A stretch of DNA of 64,000 bases from Actinospica acidithermotolerans (GTDB taxonomy: Bacteria; Actinomycetota; Actinomycetes; Streptomycetales; Catenulisporaceae): assembly GCF_018139625.1 (NCBI RefSeq), contig NZ_JAGSOH010000005.1, positions 62,001 to 126,000 on the forward strand. Direction: 5' to 3'. Numbering within the stretch: the stretch's first letter is position 1; each line of letters opens with the position of its first letter. Of this stretch, positions 9,316 through 17,878 are shown piece by piece. Made by a program: the position numbers and the translations under genes. The notes below the pieces were generated by a model, which was not told the origin of the DNA, made no database searches, and saw nothing but the letters and a program-made list of their open reading frames with translations.

Positions 9316-10461
9316 CTACAGCGATCGGAACAGCTCGATGTACCGCCGGGTGAGCAGCGGCCAGGCGAAGCGGGTCTCGGCCCGGGACCGTCCGGCCTTG
9401 CCCAGCCGGTCGGCGAGTGCGCCGTCGGTCAGCACCCTGCGGATCGCCGCGGCCAGAGCAGCCGCGTCGCCCGGCGGGACGACCAGACCCGCCTCGTCGT
9501 CGCCGACGACGTACGCGAGGCTGCCGACGTCCGTGGCCACCACGGGAGTCGCGCAGGCCATGCCCTCCATGAGCACCGTGCCCGCGCACTCGGCGTTCGT
9601 GGTCGAGGCCAGCGCCATGACCGCCGCCCGGCCGATCGCGTCCACGAGTTCCGCGCCGCGCAGCACGCCGACCGCCTCGACCCGGTCGGCCACGCCGAGG
9701 CGCCTGGCCGTCTCCAGATGGCCCGGCAGCGCGTCGCCGTCGCCGATCAGCCGCAGCCGCGCGTCCGGCACGTCCTTCAGCAGCGCCATCGCCTCGATGA
9801 GGACGTCGATCCCCTTCCAGGAGGACGCCGCCTCCAGCCGGCCCACGTACACGACCTCGCGCGCACGGGCCGAGGCGGGCGGCCCGGGGACGAACCGCTC
9901 GATGTCCACGCCGGGAGTGATCAGCACCGCTCCGGGGCGGTCGGCCGCGAGCGAGGAGGGACCGACCGGCACCGGGACGTCTGCGGCCGCGAACAGCCTC
10001 GGCAGCACGTGCCGCTCGTAGCGCGCGATGAGCCGGTCCGCCAGGCCGCTGCACGCCACGCCCTTGTGCATCGTCCCCGCGTGATACGTCAGAACCTTGC
10101 GACGGCGGCGCCCGGCCGCGAAGATGCCCACGTCCGCGAGGCCGGGCACCGGGGCATGCGCGTTGACCACCTGCGCGCCGGTCTTGCGCAGCCAGCGGCG
10201 AACCTGCACCGGCCACAGCGGGCTGATCGGCGAGTTCGACAGCCGCAGCCAGGCGCCCAGCCGCACGACGAGCACGCCGTCCTCGGTGTCCACCGTGCTG
10301 CGCAGTCCGGTGTCGCGCGTGGTGATGACGACCGCGGCCAGATCGTCCTGCTCGGCCACCGCTCGGGCGAGCCGGGCGACGTAGTTCTCGACCCCGCCGA
10401 CGTGCGGCGGGTAGTACGCGCAGACGAACGCGACGGTCTTCTTCGCGGCCCTCGATGGCAT
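9316..10461 (-). CDS. Glycosyltransferase family 4 protein
   Basis: The 381-residue GT4 enzyme starts at the ATG ending at 10461 (MPSRAAKKTVAFVCAYYPP), with GGTGAGG just upstream. YYPPHVGGVENYVARLARAV is the typical GT4 N-terminal motif. The C-terminal domain has VYVGRLEAASSWKGIDVLIEA and NAECAGTVLMEGMACATPV, which holds the acceptor-side E-X7-E pair. The long open frame upstream is the shadow of the flippase gene. It lies eight bases after the flippase stop in the polysaccharide operon. Confidence 0.9.
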   Translation of the reverse strand: MPSRAAKKTVAFVCAYYPPHVGGVENYVARLARAVAEQDDLAAVVITTRDTGLRSTVDTEDGVLVVRLGAWLRLSNSPISPLWPVQVRRWLRKTGAQVVNAHAPVPGLADVGIFAAGRRRRKVLTYHAGTMHKGVACSGLADRLIARYERHVLPRLFAAADVPVPVGPSSLAADRPGAVLITPGVDIERFVPGPPASARAREVVYVGRLEAASSWKGIDVLIEAMALLKDVPDARLRLIGDGDALPGHLETARRLGVADRVEAVGVLRGAELVDAIGRAAVMALASTTNAECAGTVLMEGMACATPVVATDVGSLAYVVGDDEAGLVVPPGDAAALAAAIRRVLTDGALADRLGKAGRSRAETRFAWPLLTRRYIELFRSL

Positions 10462-10469
10462 CGGTGCCC

Positions 10470-11921
10470 TCACCACTTGAGCGCCTCCTCGTCGTCGGCG
10501 CGTTTCGGCATGTCCGGGAGTTCGGTGCGCGGCCGGCTCCGCATGGACGCCGCCGACCATTCCGGCCGGTTCCACGGGAAGACCATCGGGATCGTGCCGG
10601 TGTCGTCGAGGAAGCCGCCGGCGATCGGCTCCTCCCACTCCGGCTCGCCTTCCTCCGCCTCGACCGCGGGCGCGGGAGCCGGAGCGTGCTGGTGCCAGGG
10701 GATGCAGACGGCGGCGGCGAGGCCGGAGGCGAGGTTGCCCGCATCCCAGGCCCAGCCCAGCCATACCAGGCCGCGCGCGGCGAGCAGCAGGGCCATCGCG
10801 ACCGTCACGACGAGGAACACGACGTTGCTCATCACCATGGCACGCAGCTTGCGGTGCACCCGCAGCGCATTGCTCGCCCACGTGTTGAGCACCACCGCGA
10901 TCACGCCGACGGCCAGCACGATCAGCAGCATCCGAGCGTTCGCCGCGTACTGCGCGCCGAACAATGCGAGCAGCGGACCACTGCCGCCTGCGACGATCGC
11001 CGCCGCCGGAATCCCGGTGATCACCATGATCTTCGCGGAGCGCTTGAGCACCTCGCCGGTCCGGGAGAGGTCGTGGGAGGCCTCGGAGAACATCGCCTCG
11101 CCGACAGCCGCGCACACGGCCGTGAGCATGCCCGCGATCTGGAAGGCGATGTAGTAGTAGCCCGCGTCCGTCGGCCCGAGCTTCTGCAGCACGATGAGCG
11201 GGAGCACCAGCGACGGCAGCAGGTTCAGCAGCGCGGACACATAGCTCGCCAGCGAGAACCTGGCGTACTTGCGCAGCCCGGTGCCGCGCGTCTTCAGGTC
11301 CACCCGGAACCCCAGGCGCCACCACATCAGCACGAACGACGCGACGACGGCCACGACGTAGCCGCCGCCCATCGCCCCGACGATGCCGACCGCGCCGAGG
11401 GAGACGAGGCTCAGCGGCAGTACCAGCTTCGCGACGCCCTGGATGATCCCGTCGGCGAGCAGGTTGTACTGCGGTATGCGGGCACTGATGAACACCGTGT
11501 CGGTGATCACGTTGAGCGCCGCGGTGACGCAGACGCCGACGAACATTCCGCCGAGCCACGGATTGGCCCGGATGAACATCAGCTTCTCGGCGTAGAGCGG
11601 CAGGCCCAGCAGGTAGCCGGAGGCGATGACGAAGGCGGCGGAACCCACCACCGCGCAGGCCAGCGTGATCTGGCTGTTCCGTGCGCGCTGCGGGGCCGCG
11701 AAGCGGATCAGCGTGCTGTTCATCCCGCACAGGCTCATGTACGAGATGAGCGAGATGGCCGAGATCAGCGACGTGGCCAGGCCGACCCGCGAGGCGCTGA
11801 ACAACCGCGCGACCAGGGCCCAGAACGCGAAACTGAGCAGCGCGGTGAGCCCGGTCGTCCCCATCAGGAAAATCGAGTTCTGCGTCACCTTCTCGGCGGA
11901 GCGGGCGTGTCGGGCTGCCAT
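10470..11921 (-). CDS. Wzx-like polysaccharide flippase (MOP superfamily)
   Basis: The 483-residue protein has about 12 predicted membrane helices, starting SIFLMGTTGLTALLSFAFWA, in the pattern of the MVF/Polysacc_synt branch of the MOP superfamily. Such proteins translocate lipid-linked oligosaccharides across the cytoplasmic membrane. The last 90 residues form a charged, proline-rich cytoplasmic tail not usual for Wzx, possibly an interaction segment. In the operon it lies between GT4 genes, which supports export of their product. Confidence 0.85.
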   Translation of the reverse strand: MAARHARSAEKVTQNSIFLMGTTGLTALLSFAFWALVARLFSASRVGLATSLISAISLISYMSLCGMNSTLIRFAAPQRARNSQITLACAVVGSAAFVIASGYLLGLPLYAEKLMFIRANPWLGGMFVGVCVTAALNVITDTVFISARIPQYNLLADGIIQGVAKLVLPLSLVSLGAVGIVGAMGGGYVVAVVASFVLMWWRLGFRVDLKTRGTGLRKYARFSLASYVSALLNLLPSLVLPLIVLQKLGPTDAGYYYIAFQIAGMLTAVCAAVGEAMFSEASHDLSRTGEVLKRSAKIMVITGIPAAAIVAGGSGPLLALFGAQYAANARMLLIVLAVGVIAVVLNTWASNALRVHRKLRAMVMSNVVFLVVTVAMALLLAARGLVWLGWAWDAGNLASGLAAAVCIPWHQHAPAPAPAVEAEEGEPEWEEPIAGGFLDDTGTIPMVFPWNRPEWSAASMRSRPRTELPDMPKRADDEEALKW

Positions 11922-11962
11922 TCACGCGCTCGCAATCGCGCTGAGCCCATGGGCAGGCAGCC

Positions 11963-13138
11963 TCATCGGGTACTCCGCGCCACCGCGCGGTATCGGCGCA
12001 GCAGCGTCTCGACGTGCCTGCCCCACGAGAAGCGCTCTTCGGCGTACGAAGCGGCCTGCTTGCTCAGCCGCTCACGCTCGGCCTCGTCGGCGGCCATCGT
12101 CACCAGCGCGGTACGCAGCGCCTCGGCGTCGCGGCGGATCAGCGCGACACCGGCCTGCTCGAGACCGTACGGCGCGTAGGCCGGATCGTCCGACGTGACG
12201 ACGGGCATCCCAGAGCTCATCGCCTCCTGGATCACGAGCGGGAAGCCCTCGCCGGTCGAGGGAAGCGCGAAGACGTCGCAGGCGCGGTAGAGCTGCGCGA
12301 CCTCGTCCGCCGGGCGTCCGCCGAGATGGTGGACGGCAGGCCGCGCCTGCACCTCCCGGACGGCGCGCTCGTCACCCGTGCCGACCACGACCACGTCGTA
12401 GGCCGGATCGGCGGCCTCGAGCACGAGGTCGATGCCCTTCTTGGGCACGAGCCTGCCGACGTAGAGCACCAGCACGCGATCGAGGGGCAGGCCGAAGCGC
12501 TTCCGGATCAGGGCCCGCTCCTGCGCGCCCGAGGACGGACGGTAGAACTCGCCGTCCACCCCGTTCGCGAGCACTTCGACCTTTTCCGGGGCGGCGCCGA
12601 GCAGGGTGACGAACTCCGTCACGTGACCGTTGAGCGTGAACACGTTCCGGGCGCGGCGCAGCAGCATGCGTCCCGCCGTGCCGTACACGAGCTTCTGCAC
12701 GGTCTGCACCGCGGCCGAAGGGTGATCGACCATCGCGACGTGCTGGGTGAGCACCATCGGCCTGCGCCGCAGCACGGAGGCGAGGCCCGCGGTCCACGAG
12801 GACAGGTAGAAGCAGTCGTGGACGTGGATGACATCGGCCCATCCGGCCCAGCGCAGAGCCTGGAAGGCAAGACTCGGCGAGAACAGCGGGAAAGGGACCC
12901 CTGCCTTGCGCTCGGCGATGTTCCAGGCCGCGACCCGCACTACGCGGACGCCGTCCACGGTTTCCACGCCAGTGCGCTCGCCGCTGGTCAGCACCACGAC
13001 CTCGTGACCCTGTTGAACGAGCCGTGTCGCCTCGTCCCGCACCACGCGCTCGATCCCGCCGACGTGCGGCGGGAAGTAGTGGCAGACCAGCAGGACGCGC
13101 AGTGCACCGCCGTCGGCTATGGCAGGAGTCGAGGTCAC
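11963..13138 (-). CDS. Glycosyltransferase family 4 protein
   Basis: The 391-residue GT4 enzyme contains CHYFPPHVGGIERVVRDEA near the start, the nucleotide-sugar domain motif LYVGRLVPKKGIDLVLEAA, and STGEGFPLVIQEAMSSGMPV with the E-X7-E pair. It overlaps the large membrane protein upstream by four bases, so translation is coupled. It is paralogous to the product of 9316-10461 (shared YFPPHVGG/YYPPHVGG opening), suggesting local duplication. The donor and acceptor are unknown. Confidence 0.9.
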   Translation of the reverse strand: MTSTPAIADGGALRVLLVCHYFPPHVGGIERVVRDEATRLVQQGHEVVVLTSGERTGVETVDGVRVVRVAAWNIAERKAGVPFPLFSPSLAFQALRWAGWADVIHVHDCFYLSSWTAGLASVLRRRPMVLTQHVAMVDHPSAAVQTVQKLVYGTAGRMLLRRARNVFTLNGHVTEFVTLLGAAPEKVEVLANGVDGEFYRPSSGAQERALIRKRFGLPLDRVLVLYVGRLVPKKGIDLVLEAADPAYDVVVVGTGDERAVREVQARPAVHHLGGRPADEVAQLYRACDVFALPSTGEGFPLVIQEAMSSGMPVVTSDDPAYAPYGLEQAGVALIRRDAEALRTALVTMAADEAERERLSKQAASYAEERFSWGRHVETLLRRYRAVARSTR

Positions 13139-15630
13139 TGGTAGATCTCCACTCCGTCGCTCGCGTAGATCTCGTTGTACACCTGGTTGAGCAGCGACAT
13201 CGGATAGCGATACGTGATCAGGTCGCCGCGGTAGAAGACAGTCACCTCGCCCGTGTCCGAGGTCTCCGCGCCCAGGAAAGTGAACGCGTTGATGCTGAGA
13301 ACCGTCGGGTAGATGTTCGACTTCACACCGCCGGTGAACACCGTCTGCAGCCGGTTGAAGGTGTACTGATCCGTCTGGATGACGTTCGACGGCGACTTCG
13401 ACCCGGACGCCCGGACCTTGCGATCCAGCCAGTTCGCGGCGGTCTGCTCGGCGACGGTCGGATAGTAGATGTCGTAGTACTGGCCCGAATTACCGAGCGA
13501 GAGCGGCGCCGCGTACTCACCGGTGAAGTGGGGCAGCGCGCCGGTCAGGAAGAGCACGAGCGCGGCGGTCACCGCGCAGACCGCGGGTATGGTCCACCGC
13601 TTGAGCCAGCTGAACATCCACAGCAGTCCGAGCGCCATGAAGGGCGCGAAGAAGTAGATGCCCTGCTGGAATGCGCGCAGCACGCTGTAGTCCACGGACA
13701 ACTGCGGAACGACGGTGAGCAGCACGAGCATGCCCAGGGCCCCGATGGTCAGCGAGATCTGGTCGCGGACCGGTTTCAGGCCATTGCGATAGTGCAGCCA
13801 CCAGGCGATCAGGCCGAGCACGATGAGCAGCTGCAGGAAGTAGGCCGCGAGATTGCGCCCCAGCGAGTTCAGCCCGGACACGTCGAGGCCGAGCGAGTCG
13901 AGCATCCGGCCGAACGAGGTGGACGGCGCCTCGGCCGCGGCGACGTACGGCGTGGAGGCCGTGTACGCCATCGACGTGGGCAGCAGGCCTCCCTTCGCCC
14001 GCGCGGCCGCCGAGTTCGCGATGGTCGCGGCACGGTAGTCGGCCAGCCGCTGCTGGTCCGTCTCCGTCGCGCCGCCGAAGACGCTGAACGACGTGCCCGA
14101 GGAGGCGGCCTGACCGGTGTCGTCGCCGAAGGTCTCCTGCATCGCGATGGAGATCGTCGACTTGAGCTGACCTGCCGTGCCGGTCACCGGTCCGGCCCAG
14201 AGCAGCGCGAAGCCGGCCACGATCGGCAGCATCCACCAGACCAGGAAACTGTGCTCGTTGCCGTGGCGCCGCACCGACCGCGACCGGGCCCCCGCCGCGG
14301 ACTTCTTCAACCGCACCGCGCGACGCCAACTGCCCAGCCGCCAGAACAGGTCGATGACGATCCCGAGTCCCAGCACCATGATCACGACGTACGTCGTCGA
14401 GTAGTGCGCGAGCGCCAGGCCCACCATCAGCGCCAGGAACGCGATGCGCCGGTTGCGCAACCGCGGCGCGGTGTCCGTCACCACCAGCATCCCGCAGCCG
14501 AGCAGGACGAACGCGATCTCCTGCCGTCCCATGTACGGCATGTCGGTGAAGTACGTCGGGAACATCACGAAGAACACCGCGGACAGCACGGCGATCCGCC
14601 GCGGCGCCACGTTGCGCACAGCACGGAAGATCATCACCGGCGCGAGCGCGAAGACGGCCGGGATCACGGCCTTGAACACGTAGATCCCGGAGATCGTGGT
14701 GAGCTTGGCGATCGCCACCGGCAGGATCGTGATGCTCAGGCAGGCGTTGAAGGCGTTCGAGAAGGTGTGAACCTCCCAGCGTTCCCACCCGAACGCGAGT
14801 TGGTAGTAGTAGTACTCCTTCTGGATGTCGTGCCCGGTGATCAGCCAGCCGCGCAGCGAGGTGAGCAGCAGCAGCCCGAGGGCGCCGCAGTAGATGCCCA
14901 GCTCCGTCGCCGCGACGGAAAGCCGGTCCACCGCGACCAGCCCGATCAGCAGCGCCGTCACGCAGATCATCGCGGCCACGCTGACGCCGTCGCCGAACCC
15001 GTTGTTGATCCGGACCGGTCCGGCCACCGACAGCGCCAGGCAGCACAGCCCGGCGGCGCCGATCCACAGCACCCCGCTCCGGCGCGGACGCCACTCGGCG
15101 AACAGCCCCGGCACCGGCTCGGGCAGGACTGCGCCGAGCAGGATCGCCGTGCCCGCGAGCGTGGCGGCGATCGGGATCGTCGACAGCGGCCGCGTGTCGT
15201 GCGCGATCCGCGGCAACAGCTCGTTCAGTCCGAGCAGCGCGACCATATCCGTCACCAGCCCGAAGCCAACCGCGACCAGCAGCGCTCCGTCGAAGGTGGA
15301 CGTGGTCCGGCTGGAGACGCCGTACCAGACGGCTGTCGGCGCCCCGAAGACGAGCCACAGCCCGGGGAGGTCGGCGAGCGCGTTCCCGGGCGGCCCGAAG
15401 ACCTCGATCACGCAGGCGAGCGCCGTGAGGAGCAGGACGACCTGCCGAGCCCGGATCTGCCGCGTCCCGGCAGAAGCGGCCGGGACGACCGACTCGGCCG
15501 CCCGGTCCGCCTCGGCTGAACCGGCCGACGCGGCCGTCTCCGCCGGAACGGCCGCCCTGTCCGCCTCGCCCCGCTCGACCGAACGGGCCGTGCGCGACCG
15601 CGGGTTCGACCTCGACTTCACCCGTGACAT
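13135..15630 (-). CDS. Large multi-pass membrane protein (DUF2206-like), possible polymerase or GT-C transferase
   Basis: The 831-residue protein has an Ala/Arg/Glu-rich cytoplasmic start, then about 14 hydrophobic segments, and a soluble C-terminal part of roughly 140 residues. Notable motifs are TGHDIQKEYYYYQLAFGWER in an early extracytoplasmic loop, acidic as in GT-C enzymes, and MPYMGRQEIAF. This looks like the DUF2206 group of predicted membrane proteins, assigned from memory. Position between GT genes and a flippase makes a Wzy-like polymerase or a lipid-sugar-dependent transferase the best guesses; neither is proven. Confidence 0.65.
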   Translation of the reverse strand: MSRVKSRSNPRSRTARSVERGEADRAAVPAETAASAGSAEADRAAESVVPAASAGTRQIRARQVVLLLTALACVIEVFGPPGNALADLPGLWLVFGAPTAVWYGVSSRTTSTFDGALLVAVGFGLVTDMVALLGLNELLPRIAHDTRPLSTIPIAATLAGTAILLGAVLPEPVPGLFAEWRPRRSGVLWIGAAGLCCLALSVAGPVRINNGFGDGVSVAAMICVTALLIGLVAVDRLSVAATELGIYCGALGLLLLTSLRGWLITGHDIQKEYYYYQLAFGWERWEVHTFSNAFNACLSITILPVAIAKLTTISGIYVFKAVIPAVFALAPVMIFRAVRNVAPRRIAVLSAVFFVMFPTYFTDMPYMGRQEIAFVLLGCGMLVVTDTAPRLRNRRIAFLALMVGLALAHYSTTYVVIMVLGLGIVIDLFWRLGSWRRAVRLKKSAAGARSRSVRRHGNEHSFLVWWMLPIVAGFALLWAGPVTGTAGQLKSTISIAMQETFGDDTGQAASSGTSFSVFGGATETDQQRLADYRAATIANSAAARAKGGLLPTSMAYTASTPYVAAAEAPSTSFGRMLDSLGLDVSGLNSLGRNLAAYFLQLLIVLGLIAWWLHYRNGLKPVRDQISLTIGALGMLVLLTVVPQLSVDYSVLRAFQQGIYFFAPFMALGLLWMFSWLKRWTIPAVCAVTAALVLFLTGALPHFTGEYAAPLSLGNSGQYYDIYYPTVAEQTAANWLDRKVRASGSKSPSNVIQTDQYTFNRLQTVFTGGVKSNIYPTVLSINAFTFLGAETSDTGEVTVFYRGDLITYRYPMSLLNQVYNEIYASDGVEIYQ

Positions 15631-15676
15631 CTCGTTGATCCGTTCCTGGCCTGGCGGTCCGCGGCGCGCCGCCTCG

Positions 15677-16678
15677 CTAGTGCTTCGCGGTGGTGGTCGG
15701 CGTGGCGCTCGCCGTGGCGGTCGGCGACGGGATCGCCTCGCCGGCGATCCGGTAGTGCAGGGTCTGCGGCTGGCCGACCAGGTTGATCCACAGCACCTGG
15801 GCGTCGGAGGATATCTGCACCGCGACCTTGACGACCACGGTGGCCTCGCCGTGCTTCGGCGTCACCTTGATCGAGGTCGTCGTGTCCGTCTTGCCGACCC
15901 CGTTCACCGTCCACACCTTGAGAGTGAACGAGTCCTGCGTCGTCGCGTGGTTGACCACGGTCACCGGGACACTCAGCGTGATCCCACTCACCGTGGGCGT
16001 GCCGCTGAGGTACATCTCCGTGTACGCGGTCGGCAGCCGGCTGAACGACTGGCGCAGGATCGTCTGCACCGAGGAGAGCGAGCTCACCCAGACGAGCACC
16101 AGCACGACGACCCCGGCCACCGCGCCGATCGACACCGCCCGCCGACGCCCGACCAGCCCACGCCGCGACTCAGCAGCCTCGGACCCGGTCTTGGCAGGCG
16201 CCTCCGACTCCGACTCGGCATCGGGCTCTGATTTTGCCGCGGACTCGGAGACGGCCGCCGACTCGTCGCCGGCATCCTCGCCCGCGTCCTCACGGCCATG
16301 GCGCCCCGTCTCCACGCCCTCGCGCGGCACAGCCCGGCGACGCGTGCGCTCGCCCGGCATCTCGTCGCGATCGGCGTCGGACTCCGACGCGCGAGGCGGC
16401 ACAGCCCGGCGACGCGTGCGCTCGCCCGGCGTCTCGTCGCGATCGGCGTCGGACTCCGACGCGCGAGGCGGCACGGCCCGGCGACGCGTGCGCCGCCTGA
16501 TCTCGGGCTCTGATTCCGGCTGTGTCGCGGCGTGCTCCTCCGGCTCGCCGCCCCCGCTCTCCGGCCGCCACGGCTCCTCGTCCGGGCGCGGATCCTCCAC
16601 GGCGCTCTCGACGCCGTTCCCCGGCTCGCGTTCGACGCTCCGCCCGGTCAACTCGGCATCGCGCTGGTCAGGGAACAC
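15677..16678 (-). CDS. Single-pass membrane protein with repetitive charged cytoplasmic region
   Basis: The 333-residue product has three parts. Residues 1-175 are highly charged and rich in Glu, Arg and Ser. They contain two and a half copies of a 24-residue repeat (RRRAVPPRASESDADRDE and so on). A membrane helix follows (VSIGAVAGVVVLVLVWV). The last 130 residues form a beta-rich extracellular domain ending in Thr/Ala. I recognise no family. The GTG ending at 16678 has GAAAAGG upstream and overlaps the GT2 gene by 31 bases. It may be an assembly or anchoring partner for the polysaccharide machinery. Confidence 0.7.
   Translation of the reverse strand: MFPDQRDAELTGRSVEREPGNGVESAVEDPRPDEEPWRPESGGGEPEEHAATQPESEPEIRRRTRRRAVPPRASESDADRDETPGERTRRRAVPPRASESDADRDEMPGERTRRRAVPREGVETGRHGREDAGEDAGDESAAVSESAAKSEPDAESESEAPAKTGSEAAESRRGLVGRRRAVSIGAVAGVVVLVLVWVSSLSSVQTILRQSFSRLPTAYTEMYLSGTPTVSGITLSVPVTVVNHATTQDSFTLKVWTVNGVGKTDTTTSIKVTPKHGEATVVVKVAVQISSDAQVLWINLVGQPQTLHYRIAGEAIPSPTATASATPTTTAKH
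16326..16492 (-). repeat. 72-bp coding tandem repeat, about 2.3 copies
   Basis: Copies begin at 16326, 16398 and 16470, exactly 72 bases apart. The first two copies differ at only a few positions; the third is truncated after about 23 bases. The repeat encodes a 24-residue Arg/Asp/Glu-rich unit in the cytoplasmic region of the membrane protein at 15677-16678. The near identity points to recent duplication. Confidence 0.9.
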
Positions 16679-17448
16679 TGCGCCTTTTCTCCGTCCGGTT
16701 CGAGCACACCTCCGTCAGAGGCCAGGGCGGGGATGACGACCTGTGCCTCCAGGTCGGCGGCGTGCCCTCGGCGCAGCCGGTGCTCGAAGAGGCTGTACAG
16801 GTTGGACATGCCGTCCATGATCGCGTTGAGCTTCACCTCGCCGCCCCGCATACGGTACTCGATGGGCACCTCGAGCACCCGGTAGCCGGCGAGCGCGGCG
16901 GCGTTCTTGATCTCCTGCGAGAACGCCATGCCCGGGGAGCGCACGTCGACGCCCTTCCAGACGTAGCGGCGGAAGACCCACATTCCCGACTGCGAGTCGC
17001 GGAAGTCGTGCCGGAACAGCAGCCGGCTCACCAGGCTGAGCACGTGGTTGCCGAGGAAATGAGAGTCCTTCATCGCCTCGCGGTTGGCCGGGTGCAGCCG
17101 GTCGGTGGTGAGGAACTCGACGTCCCGCTCCTCGACCACCGAGAGCAGCTCGGGCAGCGCGTCGAACGGGTACGTCCGGTCGGCGTCGCCGGTGGCGATG
17201 TAGGACCCTGATGCGGCGTCGAAGCCGGCCTTGTACGCGTTGCCGTAGCCGCGCTCCGGCTGCACGACGACCCGCGCCCCGCATGCGCGGGCCACGTCCC
17301 CGGTGCGGTCCGTGGAGTTGTTGTCGACGACGATGACCTCGGTCTCGAAACCCGCGTCCCGCAGCCGATCCACCGGAACCGAGGTCAATACGGCCGGTAT
17401 GTTCTCTTCCTCGTTCAATGCCGGAATGACGATCGACAGCGTCTTCAC
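16648..17448 (-). CDS. Glycosyltransferase family 2 protein (polyprenol-phosphate sugar synthase-like)
   Basis: The 266-residue GT-A enzyme starts at GTG ending at 17448 (MKTLSIVIPALNEEENIP), with GGGGGA eight bases upstream; an in-frame ATG at 17475 would add nine residues. VVDNNSTDRTGDVA and TGDADRTYP (the DxD site, metal and nucleotide-sugar binding) match the DPM1/DPG_synthase group, which makes polyprenyl-phosphate mannose or glucose. There are no C-terminal membrane helices. It is the first gene of the polysaccharide operon and could supply a lipid-linked sugar for the large membrane protein two genes downstream. Confidence 0.85.
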   Translation of the reverse strand: MKTLSIVIPALNEEENIPAVLTSVPVDRLRDAGFETEVIVVDNNSTDRTGDVARACGARVVVQPERGYGNAYKAGFDAASGSYIATGDADRTYPFDALPELLSVVEERDVEFLTTDRLHPANREAMKDSHFLGNHVLSLVSRLLFRHDFRDSQSGMWVFRRYVWKGVDVRSPGMAFSQEIKNAAALAGYRVLEVPIEYRMRGGEVKLNAIMDGMSNLYSLFEHRLRRGHAADLEAQVVIPALASDGGVLEPDGEKAQCSLTSAMPS

Positions 17449-17878
17449 AGCGGGTCCCCCACGGTCGCGGTACATGAAGTGGATGTGCACCTGACGGCTC
17501 GAGCGGCGACGCCTCCCGGGCAGCCCGCGGACAGCATTGTCCAGCGTGGGCCTCATACACCGCGTGCAGGATTCTGCCAGTCCGCCAGGGTACGGGGCCA
17601 CCCTCGATCCCGTTTCGTTACAAGGCATCCGAGACCGGCAAATCAGCCCAATGTTCTTATCTCAGGGCTCGTCCCGCATTCGCCCGGTCCGGCGGGAACG
17701 CCGTATGCGGCGGGGCGCGCGGAGACCGGCGGGGGGCGGTGGCCTAGCTCTTGCGGCCTCGGTAGACTCCCCACGGGCCGGGGTATCGCCGATTCGCCGG
17801 GGGGGACGCCGCAGCGCGACCGCCGGACAGGGCGGCCTGCCGGGCATCGACCGCAAACGCGAAAGGCTCGAGGATCCG
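17449..17878. other. 430-bp divergent intergenic region
   Basis: This gap separates the polysaccharide operon (minus) from the receptor kinase gene (plus) and must hold both promoters. I see no convincing -35/-10 pair on either strand. Open frames crossing it on the plus strand run into the kinase but have no homology before residue [10 protein letters not shown]. No repeats or hairpins of note were seen. Confidence 0.5.

Noticed and set aside
6812-10744. A single 1310-codon frame that could look like a giant fusion protein
   Set aside because: Only the last 440 codons encode the pyruvyltransferase. The rest is out of frame with two intact GT4 genes, and a good ribosome binding site with GTG lies at 8134.
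8155-11154. A 999-codon open frame on the plus strand opposite the glycosyltransferase genes
   Set aside because: Antisense shadow of the GT4 and flippase genes, whose domains are clear on the minus strand.
13024-15519. An 831-codon plus-strand frame opposite the large membrane protein
   Set aside because: It is rich in Arg, His and Gln with no domain. The minus-strand protein has well-formed membrane helices.
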